Shown here: positions 1-6,765 of the stretch, one piece after another
Layout: every line of letters begins with the position of its first letter
Position numbering within the stretch: position 1 is the stretch's first letter
NCBI GenBank assembly: GCA_002478045.1
Contig: DLLT01000026.1
Coordinates: 1-37,988, forward strand
Direction: 5' to 3'
From: Porphyromonadaceae bacterium UBA7555
GTDB lineage: Bacteria; Bacteroidota; Bacteroidia; Bacteroidales; Muribaculaceae
DNA length: 37,988 nt
Position numbers and translations under genes: made by a program
Notes under the pieces: generated by a model
What the model was told of the DNA's origin: nothing
The model's input: only the letters and a program-made list of their open reading frames with translations
Databases searched by the model: none

Positions 1-150
1 TTTTTTGAGTGATAAAGTCAGGTGGCGCAAATACCTCGTCAACTTCCTCCCCCGCCTATTTAGGTAGCATCGCAGCCGTGACGTAGTAGCAAACTTCTTC
101 GGCGGCTCGGGCGGCTCTCCAATCTTAAAAAATTGTGATTTGTCTTCCAT
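1..150 (-). CDS. N-terminal part of an unknown protein, cut by the window edge
   Basis: An open frame of 50 codons starts at ATG 150 and stays open to base 1. The protein begins MEDKSQFFKIGEPPEPPKKF and continues with a strongly basic stretch rich in Arg, Leu and Lys. I do not recognise the family. A Pro-rich and then basic N-terminus would fit a cytoplasmic tail ahead of a membrane segment, but no hydrophobic segment is reached before the edge. A TAnnTTTG -7 box at 246-253 on the same strand supports a real start here. The frame could still be chance, since only 50 codons are visible. Confidence 0.45.
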   Translation of the reverse strand, partial: MEDKSQFFKIGEPPEPPKKFATTSRLRCYLNRRGRKLTRYLRHLTLSLKK

Positions 151-245
151 AATGATTGACTGGTAATGTTTGATATAGACTGATGACGTTTGATATGTGC
201 TATCCGAGACTGAACTTCGGAGTCGATGTCTGCCGGATTGCGCTT

Positions 246-253
246 CAAAATTA
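246..253 (-). promoter_or_regulatory. Bacteroidota -7 box for the left-edge gene
   Basis: The minus strand reads TAATTTTG, matching TAnnTTTG, about 95 bp upstream of ATG 150. I see no convincing -33 TTG. The rest of 151-358, between this gene and the end of tadA, holds nothing else I can name. Confidence 0.45.
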
Positions 254-358
254 GCCTGTCCGAGATGTAACGGTGCGATAAGACGCGCTGATATAGGGTT
301 CGAAAACAAAAAAATGAGAAGCTAAATGCGCAATAAAGGTCTTGCAGGCCGAATCCGG

Positions 359-796
359 TCAGCGACGGCGGTGGAAAAAGTCCGTAATTACGGCGGCACA
401 TTCGTCCGCAAGGATGCCTTGCAGGACTACGGCTCGCGGGTGAAAAGGCGAGCGTGCATACATAGTAGTGTATCCGCGTTTGGGGTCGGCGGTGCCGATG
501 ACAATACGTCGTATCTGTGCCCATCCGATGGCGGCGGCACACATCGGACACGGCTCGACAGTGACGTATAGTGTGCAATCGGTCAGGTATTTGGCACCTA
601 TGGCCGAGGACGCGGCGCCTATGGCGAGCATCTCGGCATGTGCCGTGACGTCGTGCAGCGCTTCGGTACGGTTGTGTTCGGCGGCAAGGATGCTGCCGTC
701 GGCACCGACGATGACGGCTCCTATGGGCACCTCGCCTTGGTCGGCTGCCTCATACGCCTGAAACAGCGCCATATTCATGTAGTACTCATCGGTCAT
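359..796 (-). CDS. tadA: tRNA-specific adenosine deaminase TadA
   Basis: This 145-residue protein belongs to the cytidine/deoxycytidylate deaminase fold. It carries the zinc-binding HAE motif (H53, catalytic E55) and the PCxxC motif (C83, C86). In this family TadA converts adenosine 34 of tRNA to inosine at the wobble position in the cytoplasm. Length and N-terminal layout fit TadA better than guanine or cytosine deaminases, although a general nucleoside deaminase is possible. Its ATG overlaps the stop of the upstream RNase Z gene by 4 bases, so the two are probably translationally coupled. It is the last gene of a four-gene minus-strand operon. Confidence 0.9.
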   Translation of the reverse strand: MTDEYYMNMALFQAYEAADQGEVPIGAVIVGADGSILAAEHNRTEALHDVTAHAEMLAIGAASSAIGAKYLTDCTLYVTVEPCPMCAAAIGWAQIRRIVIGTADPKRGYTTMYARSPFHPRAVVLQGILADECAAVITDFFHRRR

Positions 797-1740
797 ACTT
801 GCGCGTCTTGTGATTGGGGTATATCTTCGATGTCTATGGACATACCTTCCGTGGCTGCTATGGTATTCGGAAAAATCTCGCGCGCTTCGGCCAGCAGCGT
901 GTCCTCATTGAGGTAAGACTTGGAGTAATGCCCCAGTACCAAGCACTTTGCTCCTGCATCGCGTGCCACCATTGCGGCTTGCCGGGCTGTGCTATGTCCG
1001 TGCAGTCGAGCGCGGTCTGTCTTGTCATCTGCGTATGTCGACTCATGGTACAATACATCAACGCCGCGCACGGCTTCTGCCGTGTCCCGGTGATAAGTTG
1101 TGTCCGAGCAGTATGCATACGAGTACGATGGCGATGGCGGCAGGGTCAGCCGCTCATTTTCGATTACGCGTCCGTCCGGCGTGGTCCAGTCGGCGCCGTC
1201 TTTGATGGCCGGGATGTCGCATATGGGTATATTCAGGTAAGCCGCCATATCGCCGCGCAGGTGTCGCGGCTTGGGCTTCTCGTCAAAGCGAAAACCGACA
1301 CAGGGCACACGATGATGCAGCGGAAATGAAGTTACGGTCAAAGCCTTGGTGTCGAGTATGATGTGCGGTGCGTCATCGTATAGTCTGTCGTAAATGATGT
1401 CAAATGTGGGCTCGCCCGTGGTCACGCGCATGAAGTGGCGCAGCAATTCTTCGCCTTGTTTGAAGATGTGTATGTGTACATCGCCCCCTTTGTCTTGGAG
1501 CGATAAGGTGGATAACAGTCCCGGCAGGCCCAGGAAGTGGTCGCCGTGCAGGTGTGACACAAAGACGTGCCTCAGCCGTGCAAAGTGTATGCGCATACGC
1601 CGCATAGTCAGTTGGGCTCCCTCGCCGCAGTCAATCATCATCAGGCTGTTGCGGTAATCGACTATCTGGCAGGACGGCATGTGTCGCAGCGACGGGGTGG
1701 CTGAGCCGCAGCCGAGGTATTGCACGGTGAATTCGGACAT
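793..1740 (-). CDS. rnz: Ribonuclease Z
   Basis: A 315-residue metallo-beta-lactamase-fold protein with the HLHGDH zinc motif at residues 63-68 and later conserved His/Asp motifs (YHESTY, then GHST). RNase Z cuts the 3' trailer from precursor tRNA, chiefly those lacking an encoded CCA. The length is typical of the short bacterial form. It starts at ATG 1740, 70 bp after the helicase stop, and overlaps tadA by 4 bases, giving an rnz-tadA pair in which both products mature tRNA. No promoter-like box was seen in the 70-bp gap, so cotranscription with the helicase is likely. Confidence 0.92.
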   Translation of the reverse strand: MSEFTVQYLGCGSATPSLRHMPSCQIVDYRNSLMMIDCGEGAQLTMRRMRIHFARLRHVFVSHLHGDHFLGLPGLLSTLSLQDKGGDVHIHIFKQGEELLRHFMRVTTGEPTFDIIYDRLYDDAPHIILDTKALTVTSFPLHHRVPCVGFRFDEKPKPRHLRGDMAAYLNIPICDIPAIKDGADWTTPDGRVIENERLTLPPSPSYSYAYCSDTTYHRDTAEAVRGVDVLYHESTYADDKTDRARLHGHSTARQAAMVARDAGAKCLVLGHYSKSYLNEDTLLAEAREIFPNTIAATEGMSIDIEDIPQSQDAQV

Positions 1741-1810
1741 AGAGTGTATTGGTGGATGTGGCTATAATGTGAGGCGTAATTTAATGTTCCGGCGGTTGTC
1801 CATCACGCGG

Positions 1811-3184
1811 TTATATGGGGGTGATGCGTACTTTTTGGCCTTTGAGGCGGCGGGCACGTGCGGCCTGAGATAGTGTTGTGGCGTATTCGGCGGCTACGGC
1901 CACCAGCGCGTAGTCCGGGGCTATGGTGATGTGCCCCACCTTGTCGCCCGGGATGCCGGCGTCCTTGACGGCAAAGCCCAGTATGTCGCCGCGCGAGATC
2001 TTGCGTCGTCGTCCGCCGTCAATGTACATCAGCTTGTACGGCTCGCGTATGGCGGCGTTGTTCGGCTCGGCAGGGTAGTGCGTATGGTCCGTATCGATAT
2101 AGGGCGGCATATTTTCCGAAGGGCCGAGGATGACGTATGCCGTACCGTCGGCGCCGGCGCGTGCCGTGCGTCCGTTGCGGTGGGTGTAAGCTGCTTCATC
2201 TACCGGCAAATGATAATGGATGACGGCGCCCACGTCCGGGATGTCAAGACCGCGAGCGCCCAAATCGGTGGATACCATCACATTGGCTGCATGTGAGGCA
2301 AAAGCTGCCACGGCTATTTCGCGTTGACGCTGCTCCAAGCCTCCGTGGTACAGTACGGCGGTGACGCCGCGGCGTCCCAGGCCCGAGACGACGCGTTCGG
2401 CGGCATCGCGATGGTTGACAAATACCATGGCTGTCTGTCCCTCAGCCAGCAATTCGCGCACCAATACGGCCAAGGTATCCAACTTGTCGCGCTCGGGCGA
2501 TACGACGTCCATTATGGTCAGTCGGGAGCGCAAAGGTGTCGCATCGTCCTCGGCTCGGATGATCTTGGGGGTGCCGCGGTCGGCGATAAATGCCGGCAGC
2601 GCCGGCGGCTCGGTGGCCGAGGTTAGCATCAGCAACTCCGAGCACGATCCTATACGACGCATGATGTCGCCCATTTGGCGCTCGAAGCCCAGTGCCAGCA
2701 GCTTGTCGTATTCGTCTATGACCACGCGGCGTATGTGGCGCGGAACTATGGTGCCGCGTGCGATATGGTCCAGCAGCCGGCCGGGAGTGGCTATGACTAT
2801 ATCCGGTGGAGTGGCGGAAGTCAGTGACGGCACTTCCGAATCGGCCGAGCGACCGCCGCATACCACCACGGTCTTAAATTCCGGCGTGGCCAATGGGCGT
2901 ATCACATCGTAGATTTGCTGAGCCAATTCGCGCGACGGCGCCAGTACCAGTGCCGTGGGGGCCTGACCGGGCGCGGCCGGACGCATACCGCGCAGCAGTG
3001 CGATGGCGTAGGCCACGGTCTTGCCGCTGCCCGTAGGTGCCAACAGCATCAGACGCTGCACGTGTGCATCGACTTCGGCCACGGCGCATTGGATGGCGTT
3101 GAGCCGGGTGATGCCCATACGCGCCAGTTTGGCCATGAATTGCTCGGAAATCTTGCTCATAATTCGGGGGCTTATCGGTTGCAC
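1811..3184 (-). CDS. DEAD-box-type RNA helicase with DbpA-like C-terminal domain
   Basis: A 457-residue superfamily 2 helicase. Motifs in order: APTGSGKT (motif I), PSRELAQQ (Ia), TPGRLLDH (Ib), DEYD in place of DEAD (II), SAT (III), STDLGARGLDIPD (V) and HRNGRTARAG (VI). The last 75 or so residues, with KISRGDILGF and a DYALVAV stretch, look like the RNA-binding domain of DbpA, which contacts 23S rRNA hairpin 92 in E. coli. A role in ribosome assembly or RNA remodelling follows from that. ATG 3160 (MSKISEQ) is an alternative start. It lies 23 bp after the thioredoxin-like gene and ahead of rnz in the same operon. Confidence 0.88.
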   Translation of the reverse strand: MQPISPRIMSKISEQFMAKLARMGITRLNAIQCAVAEVDAHVQRLMLLAPTGSGKTVAYAIALLRGMRPAAPGQAPTALVLAPSRELAQQIYDVIRPLATPEFKTVVVCGGRSADSEVPSLTSATPPDIVIATPGRLLDHIARGTIVPRHIRRVVIDEYDKLLALGFERQMGDIMRRIGSCSELLMLTSATEPPALPAFIADRGTPKIIRAEDDATPLRSRLTIMDVVSPERDKLDTLAVLVRELLAEGQTAMVFVNHRDAAERVVSGLGRRGVTAVLYHGGLEQRQREIAVAAFASHAANVMVSTDLGARGLDIPDVGAVIHYHLPVDEAAYTHRNGRTARAGADGTAYVILGPSENMPPYIDTDHTHYPAEPNNAAIREPYKLMYIDGGRRRKISRGDILGFAVKDAGIPGDKVGHITIAPDYALVAVAAEYATTLSQAARARRLKGQKVRITPI

Positions 3185-3207
3185 TTCACGATGGCTGTTC
3201 GAAAACT

Positions 3208-3672
3208 CTACAGAAGGCTTTCGATGTATTCGTCAAAGGACTCTTCTGTGGACATGAACTCGTTGAGACCGACGTATGTATTGGATGTCCCGTCGGGAAG
3301 GATGACGATAAGTGTCGGAAGCGAGGTGACGCCGAAGGCGGTCATGATGGTGGGACATGCGTCGGCATCTACGCTGACAAAGTCTGCACGGTCGCCGTAT
3401 TTCTCGGCTGCGGCGTGGAATACGGGCTTGAATTTTTGGCACGGGCCGCACCAGGTGGCGTTGAAGTCGATAAGTAAGGGCTGCTCGACTGTCATTTCGG
3501 GTGTCAGAGGGTCATCGTCCTCGGCTTCTTGTACGGCTTCGGTGCTGACGTCTTCGGCTTCGGCTTTTTCGGCGGCGATGGTGTCGTTGTCGCTTTTTGC
3601 GTTGCTGTCTTGCTTATTGCCGCAGGATGCGAGGACGGCGCACATCGTCAGTGCTACAAATATTTTCTTCAT
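3208..3672 (-). CDS. Thioredoxin-fold lipoprotein
   Basis: A 154-residue protein with a lipoprotein signal (lipobox ending at C17, followed by Gly-Asn-Lys), then an acidic linker of about 45 residues, then a thioredoxin domain with WCGPC (C75, C78). The cis-Pro region is probably TSLPTLIV. It should be anchored in the envelope facing the periplasm and act as a disulfide reductase or isomerase; the partner is unknown. It is the first gene of the minus-strand operon leading into the helicase, rnz and tadA. I see no clear -7 box upstream; a 9-bp minisatellite (3739-3792) and the mdh terminator occupy that gap. Confidence 0.88.
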   Translation of the reverse strand: MKKIFVALTMCAVLASCGNKQDSNAKSDNDTIAAEKAEAEDVSTEAVQEAEDDDPLTPEMTVEQPLLIDFNATWCGPCQKFKPVFHAAAEKYGDRADFVSVDADACPTIMTAFGVTSLPTLIVILPDGTSNTYVGLNEFMSTEESFDEYIESLL

Positions 3673-3738
3673 AATCTCGGGTGCTTTTTTAGGAAAAAAT
3701 TATTTTTTTTGAAGGGGTTAGCCCTTAGAAATTTTAAG

Positions 3739-3792
3739 GATCTTAAAGACCTTAAGGACTTTAAAGACTTTAGAGACTTTAGAGATCCTTAA
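3739..3792. repeat. 9-bp minisatellite, six units
   Basis: Six consecutive 9-bp units vary around GACTTTAAA (GATCTTAAA, GACCTTAAG, GACTTTAAA, GACTTTAGA twice, GATCCTTAA). They fill the gap between the thioredoxin-like lipoprotein gene and the mdh terminator. Read on the plus strand they would encode a Lys-Asp-Phe/Leu tripeptide repeat, but no credible gene contains them. Confidence 0.8.
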
Positions 3793-3826
3793 TGTCTGCG
3801 GCGTCTTATGCTCTTGGCCTTTTTTA

Positions 3827-3885
3827 AGAAAAACGGCGGCGACTGCCGCGCCCTGTGTACGCGGGTGCGTGGCAGTCGCCGTGAG
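3827..3885 (-). terminator. Rho-independent terminator of mdh
   Basis: Arms ACGGCGGCGACTGCC (3833-3847) and GGCAGTCGCCGTG (3871-3883) form a long GC-rich stem. On the minus strand a T-rich run (GTTTTTCTT and then TTTTTT) follows the stem. It lies about 33 bp past the mdh stop. Confidence 0.8.
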
Positions 3886-3917
3886 CGTTTATGTGTGTTT
3901 TTTGGAGCGTCGTACTA

Positions 3918-4856
3918 TCAAGCGAGAGCTTCTTTGAGGGCCTCGTTGGTGTGGTGTACGGCAGCAGCGCTCTTGGCAAAGAGGGCTTTTTCTTCGTCGT
4001 TGAGGTTGAGGTCAACTATTTTCTCAATACCGTTGCGGCCCAGCAGACAGGGCACGCCGATGCAGAGGTCTTTCTCGCCGTATTCGCCTTCGAGCAGAGC
4101 CGAGCAGGTGATGATGCGCTTCTGGTCGTGGAGGACTGCAGCGACTACGCTTGCTCCGGCTGCACCGGGAGCGTACCATGCCGAAGTTCCGAGCAGTTTG
4201 GTCAGAGTTGCACCGCCTACCATGGTGTCGGCAGCGACTTTCTCAAGTTCTTCCTTGGCCAGCAGAGTCGAGGCGGGAACGCCGCGGTATGCTGCATAGC
4301 GGGTCAGCGGGATCATTGTGGTATCGCCGTGGCCGCCGATAACCATACCTTCAACTTCGTTGGGGTTGGCGTTGAGTGCATTGGCCAAGTTGAAACGGAA
4401 GCGAGCGCTGTCGAGTGCGCCGCCCATACCGATGATGCGGTTTTTGGGCAGACCGCTGGTTTTGTGGATCAGGTAGGTCATGGTGTCCATCGGGTTGGAG
4501 ATGCACAGGATGACTGCTTCGGGCGAGTGCTTGAGCACGTTGTCCATTACGGACTTTACAATCTTGGCGTTGACACCGATGAGTTCTTCGCGGGTCATAC
4601 CGGGTTTGCGGGGAATACCGCTGGTGATGACTACCATGTCGGAGCCTTCGGTGGCGGTGTAGTCGTTGGTGACGCCGCGCAGACGGGTGTTGAGACCCAG
4701 GATGCTGGCTGTCTGCATGATATCCATGGCTTTGCCTTCGGCTACGCCCTCTTTGATGTCGAGGAGTACGACCTCGTCGGCTACCTGGTTGGTTACAAGT
4801 ACGTTGGCACATGTGGCACCTACATTACCGGCGCCGATGACTGTTACTTTTGACAT
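3918..4856 (-). CDS. mdh: Malate dehydrogenase
   Basis: A 312-residue NAD-dependent LDH/MDH-superfamily enzyme interconverting malate and oxaloacetate. The dinucleotide-binding loop GAGNVG is near residues 8-13. The substrate loop IPRKPGMTR carries the Arg that favours oxaloacetate over pyruvate, NPMD follows, and the catalytic His sits in GGHGDTT. The length is right for the LDH-like MDH found in Bacteroidota. It appears to be a single-gene unit with its own -7 box at 4967-4974 and a strong terminator at 3827-3885. In this group MDH works in the reductive branch toward fumarate and succinate. Confidence 0.95.
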   Translation of the reverse strand: MSKVTVIGAGNVGATCANVLVTNQVADEVVLLDIKEGVAEGKAMDIMQTASILGLNTRLRGVTNDYTATEGSDMVVITSGIPRKPGMTREELIGVNAKIVKSVMDNVLKHSPEAVILCISNPMDTMTYLIHKTSGLPKNRIIGMGGALDSARFRFNLANALNANPNEVEGMVIGGHGDTTMIPLTRYAAYRGVPASTLLAKEELEKVAADTMVGGATLTKLLGTSAWYAPGAAGASVVAAVLHDQKRIITCSALLEGEYGEKDLCIGVPCLLGRNGIEKIVDLNLNDEEKALFAKSAAAVHHTNEALKEALA

Positions 4857-4966
4857 AATTGTAAGTTTTATATTGGGTAATATGTTTGTGCTTGTGTATA
4901 TATGTGGTCGTCAGACCTATATGCTCGGCGCTGCCGTCTATGGCCGCTGCTGTCGCTTTTGCACGG

Positions 4967-4974
4967 CAAATATA
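4967..4974 (-). promoter_or_regulatory. -7 box of the mdh promoter
   Basis: The minus strand reads TATATTTG, a full match to TAnnTTTG, 110 bp before the mdh ATG. No clear -33 TTG at the usual spacing. The implied leader is about 100 nt. Confidence 0.65.
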
Positions 4975-5103
4975 CAAACTTTTTCCGTGTCGGCAGTGAA
5001 AAATTAGTTAAGAATATTTCCTATCGGGCAAAAATCCATCGTGCAATGTGTCAGAATGTCATCATTGCATCGTCTGAGCCGTGCCCTTCCGGGTACATAT
5101 ATA

Positions 5104-5147
5104 CAAAAAAAACGCCGTCTACCAACGTGTTCCGGCAGGCGGCGCTT
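5104..5147 (-). terminator. Terminator of the small lipoprotein gene
   Basis: On the minus strand a GC-rich imperfect stem (GCGCCGCCTGCC pairing with GGTAGACGGCG) is followed directly by TTTTTTTT. It begins about 20 bp past the lipoprotein stop. Confidence 0.7.
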
Positions 5148-5168
5148 ATGCGTGTGTGCTTGTTGACA

Positions 5169-5489
5169 TTATTTGCCAAAGGATTCAGCAGCGTTCTTCA
5201 GGTTCTCGGCAGCGTTCTTGACAGCCTTAACGTCCTTGGAAGCTTTCTGAACTTTTTCGGCGGCATCGTTGATGGCTTCGGAAGCCTTGTTGGAGGTTTC
5301 TTCTTCGGCAGCGGTGGTAGCTACTTCGACGTTTTCTACGGTAGTCGTTTCGGCTACTTCGGGAGCGGCTTCTACAGCAGCTGTGCTATCGGTTGCCGTG
5401 CTATCGTTAGCATTTTCGCTTTTACCATTGCCGCAAGCGGCGAGACTCATTGCTGCAAATACAGCAGCTACATAAAGCATCTTTTTCAT
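5169..5489 (-). CDS. Small Ala/Glu-rich lipoprotein
   Basis: A 106-residue protein with a lipoprotein signal whose lipobox is LAAC at residue 19 followed by Gly-Asn-Gly. The middle (about residues 25-70) is a Thr/Ala/Glu/Val-rich low-complexity linker. The last 35-40 residues are Ala/Lys-rich with regular hydrophobic spacing and should form an amphipathic helix or coiled coil. It should be an envelope lipoprotein; I do not recognise a family with a known function. It stands alone with its own terminator. Confidence 0.8.
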   Translation of the reverse strand: MKKMLYVAAVFAAMSLAACGNGKSENANDSTATDSTAAVEAAPEVAETTTVENVEVATTAAEEETSNKASEAINDAAEKVQKASKDVKAVKNAAENLKNAAESFGK

Positions 5490-5765
5490 AATCGTATGTG
5501 TTTTTTAATTGTTTTTTCTGTTTTATCTGTGTATCATTGTCTGATACGCTATATGGTAACACAAATAATGTGCCAAACGCGATAGTGACCGTCTGACACA
5601 TCGGCCGGTAAAAAAAAATTTGTTTTGATCAGTTTCTTTTGGCTGCTTTATGGTGTATAAAGAAGGAATACATCGTCTGTTAGACGTACTATATATGATA
5701 TATGGCGCAATTATAGGCTTGTATCGGAGGGTACGGTCTCGCGTCTGCCACATCTGACAGTGTCG

Positions 5766-5781
5766 GTGTCATCTATGACAC
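5766..5781. repeat. Palindrome GTGTCATCTATGACAC
   Basis: Two 7-bp arms, GTGTCAT and ATGACAC, flank a 2-bp centre. The size and symmetry suit a dimeric regulator site, but no promoter is seen next to it. It overlaps the stop of the fragment at 5773-5993. Confidence 0.35.
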
Positions 5782-5993
5782 GAACTCTTCCTCGAATCGT
5801 TTTGTTTGCGATAATAATCTTAAATGCAGTAGTTTAATTTTCTGTAATATCCGAAGCAGATGAGTGAATATCTCCTGATACTTGGCTTTTGCATGGCTGT
5901 ACACAAGTGCGACCACTTCTGTTTTGCCAAGGCTTTCAAGGGACTGTACGACAGCATACTCGGAGAATAATAGTCTGACGTATCCTTTATTTT
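5773..5993 (-). pseudogene. Possible C-terminal gene fragment
   Basis: A 73-codon open frame on the minus strand ends at TAG (5775-5773) and begins directly after an in-frame TAA, without an ATG. The translation looks protein-like, for example SEYAVVQSLESLGKTEVVAL followed by a helical Leu/Lys-rich part, so it may be the surviving end of a deleted gene. The upstream edge runs into the inverted repeat at 5983-6030. I recognise no family, and chance is a real alternative. Confidence 0.25.
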
Positions 5994-6030
5994 AGGACAG
6001 AAAACACTATTTTTGTCCTAAAATAAAGGA
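5983..6030. repeat. Perfect 17-bp inverted repeat
   Basis: TCCTTTATTTTAGGACA (5983-5999) and its exact reverse complement (6014-6030) are separated by 14 bp. No T-run follows either side, so it is not a standard terminator. It could be an operator, the ends of a very small mobile remnant or a structured RNA. It lies 52 bp before the SanA-like gene. Confidence 0.65.
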
Positions 6031-6081
6031 CAGCCATTTTTGGCCCGCCCTTAGTCTGTTAATACGCTAAAGTTTTATTTC

Positions 6082-6765
6082 ATGTCTTCGATGATGTCTC
6101 ATAAGATTAAACGTATATTCGTATACATCGGCATTGCCGTAGCGGCTGTGCTGCTGACCGTGGGCGCGTGCTGGGTGGCGGTGGACACTAATGCCTCGGG
6201 GCGAGTCTATGATGACGTCGGCCAAGTGCCGGCTATGCGCTACGGGTTGTTGCTCGGCACCTCGCCGGTGACGCCGCGCGGTACGCATAATATCAATTTT
6301 GACACCCGCATCAAGGCCGCTGCCGAGCTATATCATGCGGGAAAGGTGCAGTATATCATAGCCTCCGGCGGCGACTATCGCCGTGATGACCGGGGCAACG
6401 CCGTGCGCTACGGATGCGATGAACCGCGCCGGATGCAACGCGCCCTCATAGCCGCCGGTGTGGATTCGACACACATCATACTCGACTACGAGGGCACGCG
6501 CACATTATATTCCGTGGCCAAGGCGCGACGCGTCTACGGCCTTGACTCGGTGCTGCTTATTTCGCAGGAATACCATAACCGGCGTGCCATTTGGCAGGCC
6601 GATCATTACGGCCTGTATGCCGTGGGATATAATGCGGCACACAGCTCGGAGCGCGGCAACATCATCCGCAATACGCTGCGCGAAACGCTGGCACGCGTAA
6701 AGCTGTATATAGACTTGTGGTTCGGCGCCGAGCCGCAGTTTGCTTCGGCACCCGATCACAAGTAG
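6082..6765 (+). CDS. SanA/YdcF/ElyC-family (DUF218) membrane protein
   Basis: A 227-residue protein with one N-terminal membrane anchor (about residues 11-29) and a DUF218 domain: YGLLLGTS, then FDTRIKAAAELYHAGK, ASGGDYR, and a GTRTLYSVAKAR segment. In E. coli SanA influences envelope permeability and vancomycin resistance, and the related ElyC affects peptidoglycan lipid-carrier metabolism. Here it is inferred to be an inner-membrane envelope protein with its domain in the periplasm. ATG 6091 or 6094 are alternative starts. Its 3' end overlaps the convergent terminase gene by 10 bp, with no terminator between them. Confidence 0.85.
   Translation: MSSMMSHKIKRIFVYIGIAVAAVLLTVGACWVAVDTNASGRVYDDVGQVPAMRYGLLLGTSPVTPRGTHNINFDTRIKAAAELYHAGKVQYIIASGGDYRRDDRGNAVRYGCDEPRRMQRALIAAGVDSTHIILDYEGTRTLYSVAKARRVYGLDSVLLISQEYHNRRAIWQADHYGLYAVGYNAAHSSERGNIIRNTLRETLARVKLYIDLWFGAEPQFASAPDHK

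Larger units (their letters stand above)
5490..6081. other. Long intergenic region with inverted repeats and a gene fragment
   Basis: This 592-bp gap is AT-rich. It holds a short palindrome at 5766-5781, an open frame without a start codon at 5773-5993, and a perfect 17-bp inverted repeat at 5983-6030. 5490-5765 shows nothing I can name; no TAnnTTTG box stands clearly upstream of the lipoprotein gene at 5489. Confidence 0.6.

Noticed and set aside
285..312. GGGTTCGAAA resembling a tRNA T-loop
   Set aside because: No acceptor stem, anticodon arm or D-arm can be formed around it.
60..578. 172-codon minus-strand frame overlapping tadA
   Set aside because: It runs in another frame through tadA and has no protein-like character in the overlap; tadA motifs are intact.
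3891..4853. 320-codon plus-strand frame opposite mdh
   Set aside because: Exact antisense shadow of mdh, with composition dictated by its codons.
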